Positions 1 through 5,747 of a stretch of DNA of 5,747 nt are shown in pieces. Each line of letters opens with the position of its first letter. Within the stretch, counting starts at the first letter, position 1. Source of the stretch: Ectopseudomonas composti (GTDB lineage: Bacteria; Pseudomonadota; Gammaproteobacteria; Pseudomonadales; Pseudomonadaceae); NCBI GenBank assembly GCA_946886245.1, contig CAMPIF010000309.1:1-5747 (forward strand), in the 5' to 3' direction. The position numbers were made by a program, and so were the translations under genes. The notes under the pieces were generated by a model. The model was not told the origin of the DNA. It saw nothing but the letters and a program-made list of their open reading frames with translations, and did not search any database.

Positions 1-319
1 CGCTCACACCGGTCAGCTCGGCCAGCCGTGCACAGGCACGGCGCGCACGGGCCAGGCCATCGGCGCCGGTGCCGGCATTGGCATTGCCGGTGTTGGTCAG
101 CAGGTAACGCACTTCACCACCCAGACGCTCGCGAGTGACCAGCACAGGGGCCGCGCAGAAGGCGTTGGTGGTGGTCACACCGGCGATGCGCGAACCTTCT
201 GCGCAACGCATCACCACCACATCCTTGCGCCCGGGACGCTTGATACCGGCCGAGGCGATGCCCAGCTCGAAACCAGGAACCGGGTGCAGGGTAGACAGCG
301 GGCCAAGACCAACAGCCAT
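1..319 (-). CDS. argJ: ArgJ, bifunctional glutamate N-acetyltransferase / amino-acid acetyltransferase (5' part only)
   Basis: The gene starts at ATG 319-317 and runs off the left edge, so only the first 106 residues (about a quarter of a roughly 405-aa protein) are present. The N-terminus reads [20 protein letters not shown], which I recognise as Pseudomonas ArgJ. The family motif TNTGNANAGTG lies at residues 75-85. ArgJ moves the acetyl group from N-acetylornithine to glutamate in the cyclic arginine pathway, and some family members also use acetyl-CoA. The self-cleavage site and its nucleophilic threonine lie outside the window, so bifunctionality and catalytic integrity cannot be judged. 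The start is supported by an AAGGAG Shine-Dalgarno at 328-333, 8 nt from the ATG. It lies 159 bp downstream of secA on the same strand, separated by a terminator-like hairpin, so it probably has its own promoter. No frameshift is seen in the visible part. Confidence 0.95.
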   Translation of the reverse strand, partial: MAVGLGPLSTLHPVPGFELGIASAGIKRPGRKDVVVMRCAEGSRIAGVTTTNAFCAAPVLVTRERLGGEVRYLLTNTGNANAGTGADGLARARRACARLAELTGVS

Positions 320-327
320 AAGGTGAG

Positions 328-333
328 CTCCTT
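328..333 (-). promoter_or_regulatory. Ribosome binding site of argJ
   Basis: AAGGAG reads on the minus strand 8 nt before the argJ ATG. It is a near-consensus Shine-Dalgarno and fixes the start codon at 319. Confidence 0.8.
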
Positions 334-346
334 GTGAGACATTGCC

Positions 347-361
347 GACCGCCAGGCGGTC
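347..361. repeat. Perfect 7-bp inverted repeat in the argJ leader
   Basis: GACCGCC, one A, then GGCGGTC form a perfect dyad 28 bp upstream of the argJ ATG. Because the centre is a single base, it suits a protein-binding site better than an RNA hairpin. I do not recognise it as an ArgR box. It may be a chance palindrome in GC-rich DNA. Confidence 0.35.
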
Positions 362-371
362 TGGAAGATGG

Positions 372-405
372 TAAAACGCCGCGAGCGGCAAAGCCGTCGC
401 GGCGT
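372..405 (-). terminator. Rho-independent terminator downstream of secA
   Basis: On the minus strand a 9-bp stem (376-384 with 397-405) is followed by a 4-bp inner stem (386-389 with 393-396), one bulged base at 385 and a TTT loop. The stem ends in a short T run (376-373). It lies about 74 nt after the secA stop codon. The hairpin is strong but the T run is only four bases, so some readthrough into argJ is plausible. Confidence 0.75.
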
Positions 406-421
406 CATCGAGGGCGCAGGC

Positions 422-449
422 AGCATAGCCGAAGCCCTCTCTACTGCAA
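422..449 (-). promoter_or_regulatory. Candidate sigma-70 promoter for argJ
   Basis: Minus-strand TTGCAG (444-449) and TATGCT (422-427) are separated by 16 bp. This is the only convincing -35/-10 pair I see between secA and argJ. Initiation would fall near position 415, giving a leader of roughly 95 nt that contains the hairpin at 376-405. The call rests on motif reading alone. Confidence 0.4.
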
Positions 450-478
450 GCGCCTTCAGCGGCGCGCTACTGCCATGA

Positions 479-3214
<2,736 letters not shown>

Positions 3215-3225
3215 ATCGACAGGAT

Positions 3226-3230
3226 CTTCC
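3226..3230 (-). promoter_or_regulatory. Weak ribosome binding site of secA
   Basis: GGAAG on the minus strand lies 11 nt before the chosen secA ATG, at the long end of normal spacing. It supports the start at 3214 over the in-frame ATG at 3298. The weak site next to leader hairpins leaves room for translational control. Confidence 0.45.
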
Positions 3231-3243
3231 GGCGAATGGATGG

Positions 3244-3283
3244 AGGTCGGCGCAAATCGCGACCTGGCAGCCAGCATGGCTGC
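3244..3283 (-). promoter_or_regulatory. Two tandem stem-loops in the secA leader
   Basis: The first hairpin on the minus strand pairs 3277-3283 with 3267-3273 (7 bp, 3-nt loop). The second pairs 3260-3265 with 3244-3249 (6 bp), with a further 2-bp inner helix and a small loop. Only one base separates them, and the second ends 13 nt before the secA Shine-Dalgarno. Neither has a T run, so they are not terminators. They could tune translation or mRNA stability. The role is inference. Confidence 0.4.
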
Positions 3284-3296
3284 GGGCGAAGGGGGC

Positions 3297-3302
3297 ATTC
3301 TA
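3297..3302 (-). promoter_or_regulatory. Possible proximal -10 box for secA
   Basis: TAGAAT on the minus strand fits a sigma-70 -10 hexamer, and initiation from it would give a leader of about 75 nt. The matching -35 region (about 3320-3325, CTTTCC) is poor, so this is only a weak candidate. If it is used, the in-frame ATG at 3298 would lie inside the promoter and could not be translated from this transcript, which agrees with the start chosen at 3214. Confidence 0.3.
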
Positions 3303-3402
3303 CCCGGAAAACCCAGGGAGGAAAGTGACGTTGTCAGCCCGTTGCTGCCGTGTGATGGCGCAGGCCACGCATCCCCGGTCAGCCAGGGGCGCGGCGTGAC
3401 AC

Positions 3403-3433
3403 CTTATATGGGGATGAATGCTGGCAATTCAAG
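3403..3433 (-). promoter_or_regulatory. Heat-shock-type (RpoH/sigma-32-like) promoter upstream of secA
   Basis: On the minus strand CTTGAA (3428-3433) is followed after exactly 14 bp by CCCCATAT (3406-3413). This fits the sigma-32 consensus CTTGAA, 13-15 bp, CCCCATnT. The same DNA can also be read as a sigma-70 promoter, TTGAAT (3427-3432), 18 bp, TATAAG (3403-3408), so both sigma factors might use it. It begins about 20 bp after the peptidase stop codon. Initiation near 3398 would give secA a leader of about 185 nt. Confidence 0.55.
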
Positions 3434-3452
3434 TCCAGCCAGCGACCCGGAC

Positions 3453-4373
3453 TTACTCGACGCCGTTGGCGCGCGCGATATAAAGAGCGGGATTGACCTG
3501 TCGGCCATCCTTGCTGACTTCGAAATGCACGTGATAACCGGTGGAGCGACCGCTGCGACCGACCTTGGCGATGACCTGGCCGCGCTGCACCAGATCACCG
3601 ATCTGCACGGTGTTGCTCTGATTGTGAGCGTAGAGCGTCACGTAGCCATCGGCGTGACTGATTTCCACGGTATTGCCGTATCCGTTCTTCCTGCCGGAAA
3701 AGGTCACTACGCCAGCAGCAACCGAAACCACGTCACTGCCGGGCTTGGCTGCGAAATCGATGCCCTTGTGGACACTGCTGCGGCCGGTCAGCGGATGCAC
3801 ACGACGGCCGAAGGGTGACGACACATAACCGTGCAAGACCGGGCGACCGGACAGGGTTTCGGCTTCGTTCAGACGGCGCTCGCCAAGCAGTTGCTCCAGC
3901 ACTTCCAACTGCTGTTCACGACTCTCCACGCGCAGGGCCAGATCATCCAGCGTATTCATGAAAGGTGGCGGTGCATAGGCCGAGGCACCTAGCGCATCCT
4001 CCGCACCGCCCTGTCCGACACTGAGAGAGAAGTCGAACTCACCGGCGTCCAGCTCCGCCAGCTCAGTGAGACGCTCACCGAGCGCATCGAGACGGGTGAG
4101 GCGCGCCTGCAAATCCGCCACGTGCACGGCGAATGCGTCGAGCTGACGCTGAGCGTCCAGGCGCACGGCGCCGACCTGCTCACGCTGCTGGTCGAGCGCT
4201 TCGACCAGCGAAGTGTCGACCACCGGTTCGGCGATCAACCACTTGGCGCCCATTGCAGCACCGGCGGCAAGGCTCAGGACCAGCAGCAGGACAACCGACA
4301 GCAGCAACCAGCGCAGGTCCAGATGGATCGTTCGCGCCGAACCGTGACGGCTATTTAGCAAAATGATATGCAT
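3453..4373 (-). CDS. Membrane-anchored M23 (LytM-type) zinc metallopeptidase
   Basis: This is a predicted peptidoglycan endopeptidase of 306 residues. A short basic N-terminus is followed by one hydrophobic segment at about 22-42, which should anchor it in the inner membrane with the rest in the periplasm. Residues 55-110 and 141-170 are charged, Leu-rich and probably coiled coil. The C-terminal M23 domain (about 180-300) has PFGRRVHPLTG followed by HKGID (His202, Asp206), YAH (His250) and HVHFEV (His281, His283). The HxxxD and HxH zinc and catalytic residues are all present, so it is probably active, unlike degenerate EnvC/NlpD-type activators. I chose ATG 4373 because it has a strong Shine-Dalgarno. 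An ATG at 4409 would add 12 residues before it. It runs in the same direction as secA with no clear terminator between, so readthrough into secA is possible. The P. aeruginosa locus has, from memory, an equivalent unnamed gene. The exact substrate bond is unknown. Confidence 0.92.
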   Translation of the reverse strand: MHIILLNSRHGSARTIHLDLRWLLLSVVLLLVLSLAAGAAMGAKWLIAEPVVDTSLVEALDQQREQVGAVRLDAQRQLDAFAVHVADLQARLTRLDALGERLTELAELDAGEFDFSLSVGQGGAEDALGASAYAPPPFMNTLDDLALRVESREQQLEVLEQLLGERRLNEAETLSGRPVLHGYVSSPFGRRVHPLTGRSSVHKGIDFAAKPGSDVVSVAAGVVTFSGRKNGYGNTVEISHADGYVTLYAHNQSNTVQIGDLVQRGQVIAKVGRSGRSTGYHVHFEVSKDGRQVNPALYIARANGVE

Positions 4374-4375
4374 GA

Positions 4376-4384
4376 CTTCCCCCT
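4376..4384 (-). promoter_or_regulatory. Ribosome binding site that fixes the M23 peptidase start
   Basis: The purine run AGGGGGAAG on the minus strand ends 2 nt before ATG 4373, with its GGGGG core 5 nt from the ATG. It supports this start over the in-frame ATG at 4409, which lies in the shared promoter region. Confidence 0.6.
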
Positions 4385-4413
4385 TTCGCAGAACACAGGC
4401 CGGCAGCACGCTC

Positions 4414-4422
4414 TGCTACCAT
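4414..4422 (+). promoter_or_regulatory. Candidate extended -10 promoter of dciA
   Basis: TGCTACCAT is a TG-extended -10 element on the plus strand, with no good -35 at the expected distance. Initiation near 4429 would give a leader of about 22 nt before the dciA ATG. It sits in the 78-bp gap between divergent genes. I could not pick out a convincing minus-strand promoter for the peptidase in the same gap. Confidence 0.35.
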
Positions 4423-4451
4423 GACGGTTCTGCAACCTAAGGCTTCCTGCC

Positions 4452-4907
4452 ATGACGTTTCGTCCCTTGCCGGCCCAGGCACCCGCTAAGCTGTTACGCG
4501 AAGCCAAGCCCCTGAAAGCGCTGTTCGGTCAGGCGCAACGCCTTACCCACCTGCAGCGTCTTGTCGATAGCCAGCTGCAGCCTGCCGCCCGGGAACACTG
4601 TCATGTAGCGTCCTGGCGCGACGGCTGTTTGCTATTGATAGTGACCGATGGCCACTGGGCAACACGCCTGCGTTATCAGCAAAGAAGACTGCAACGACAA
4701 CTACAGGCACTCGAAGAGTTCGAGACCTTAACGAAAATCCTCTTCAAGGTGCAACCTCAAGGCGGCCAGAATCGTGGAACCGGTCGCACCTTGCACTTGT
4801 CGAATTGCGCCGCGCAAAGCATCCAGGCAACAGCCGAAGGTATCAGCGACCCCAGGCTGCGCGCGGCACTTGAGCGCCTGGCCAGACATACGCTGAAAGA
4901 CCAATAA
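4452..4907 (+). CDS. dciA: DciA-like (DUF721) replicative helicase loader/operator
   Basis: This 151-residue protein matches the DUF721 family. Its core segment ASWRDGCLLLIVTDGHWATR (53-72) shows the family pattern of a beta strand with Trp55 and Trp69, followed by a basic helix at about 72-90 and the strand KILFKVQP at 95-102. A linker rich in Gly, Gln and Arg (103-112) joins a C-terminal amphipathic helix region (about 117-148). The known family role is to interact with the DnaB replicative helicase and aid its loading at the origin in bacteria that lack DnaC. The start at 4452 has TAAGG at 4438-4442, 9 nt upstream. No better in-frame start lies upstream. It is transcribed divergently from the M23 gene and converges on lpxC. 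The family call is firm. The symbol follows from family and locus, since I could not align it. Confidence 0.82.
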   Translation: MTFRPLPAQAPAKLLREAKPLKALFGQAQRLTHLQRLVDSQLQPAAREHCHVASWRDGCLLLIVTDGHWATRLRYQQRRLQRQLQALEEFETLTKILFKVQPQGGQNRGTGRTLHLSNCAAQSIQATAEGISDPRLRAALERLARHTLKDQ

Positions 4908-4940
4908 GCCCCCGCTCCGCTCGTCGGTAAAGTTCGCTTC

Positions 4941-4966
4941 GGCGCGCATGCCAGATAAATGGCGCC
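4941..4966 (+). other. Weak hairpin after dciA, possible poor terminator
   Basis: GCGCAT (4944-4949) can pair with ATGGCGC (4959-4965) with one bulged base, followed downstream by a short T-containing stretch (ATTTCC). It lies 36-59 nt after the dciA stop. The stem is short and the T run is only three, so dciA may rely on the stronger lpxC-side hairpin or on Rho. Confidence 0.2.
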
Positions 4967-5010
4967 AGATTTCCTCACAGCAAAAACCACTCCACTGAAC
5001 GACCAACCAT

Positions 5011-5036
5011 AAAAAAGGCCACCCGAAGGTGGCCTC
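5011..5036 (-). terminator. Strong rho-independent terminator of lpxC
   Basis: On the minus strand an 8-bp perfect stem (5028-5035 with 5016-5023) closes a TTCG tetraloop and is followed by six T (5016-5011). It lies 26 nt after the lpxC stop. The plus-strand side lacks a T run, so it acts mainly on lpxC, although the hairpin may also impede transcripts arriving from dciA. Confidence 0.93.
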
Positions 5037-5061
5037 AATTGAAGCTGGAAAGAGAGTGCGT

Positions 5062-5747
<686 letters not shown>

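Noticed and set aside
3215..3298. In-frame 28-codon N-terminal extension of SecA starting at 3298
   Set aside because: The extension does not resemble SecA, whose family N-terminus begins at MFAP. The ATG at 3298 also falls in a candidate -10 box.
3334..3372. A 12-codon reading frame in the secA leader as a possible SecM-like arrest peptide
   Set aside because: It is far too short to act like SecM, has no signal sequence or arrest motif, and lacks a properly spaced ribosome site.
3373..3389. Hairpin downstream of the M23 peptidase gene as a terminator
   Set aside because: The stem is short with a bulge and no T run follows on the minus strand.

Overview
The window is a chromosomal housekeeping segment from a Pseudomonas-lineage gammaproteobacterium. 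It is GC-rich. The SecA, LpxC and ArgJ translations closely match my memory of the P. aeruginosa proteins but differ at enough positions to suggest another species. The gene order argJ, secA, M23 peptidase, DUF721/dciA, lpxC is the one I recall from the P. aeruginosa region downstream of ftsZ-lpxC. I could not run a database search.

Layout, left to right: (1) the first 106 codons of argJ (minus strand, running off the left edge); (2) a 159-bp gap holding a strong hairpin terminator for secA, plus a possible argJ promoter placed upstream of that hairpin; (3) secA (minus, 911 aa, complete); (4) a 238-bp secA leader with a sequence that closely fits the RpoH (sigma-32) heat-shock promoter consensus, a second weak -10 box and two tandem stem-loops; (5) a membrane-anchored M23/LytM-type peptidase with all metal and catalytic residues (minus, 306 aa); (6) a 78-bp divergent promoter region; (7) dciA, a DUF721 protein (plus, 151 aa), the only plus-strand gene; (8) a 154-bp convergent gap with a near-perfect TTCG-loop terminator; (9) the C-terminal three quarters of lpxC (minus, running off the right edge).

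The genes join envelope biogenesis (LpxC commits lipid A synthesis, SecA drives protein export, the M23 enzyme trims or remodels peptidoglycan) with replication initiation (DciA) and arginine biosynthesis (ArgJ). The E. coli counterpart of this locus has secM between lpxC and secA. Here that position holds dciA and the peptidase gene, and I see no SecM-like leader peptide.

I found no mobile element, RNA gene, CRISPR array or unknown system. The most interesting signals are regulatory: the heat-shock-like promoter before secA, the structured secA leader, and the hairpin inside the presumed argJ leader.
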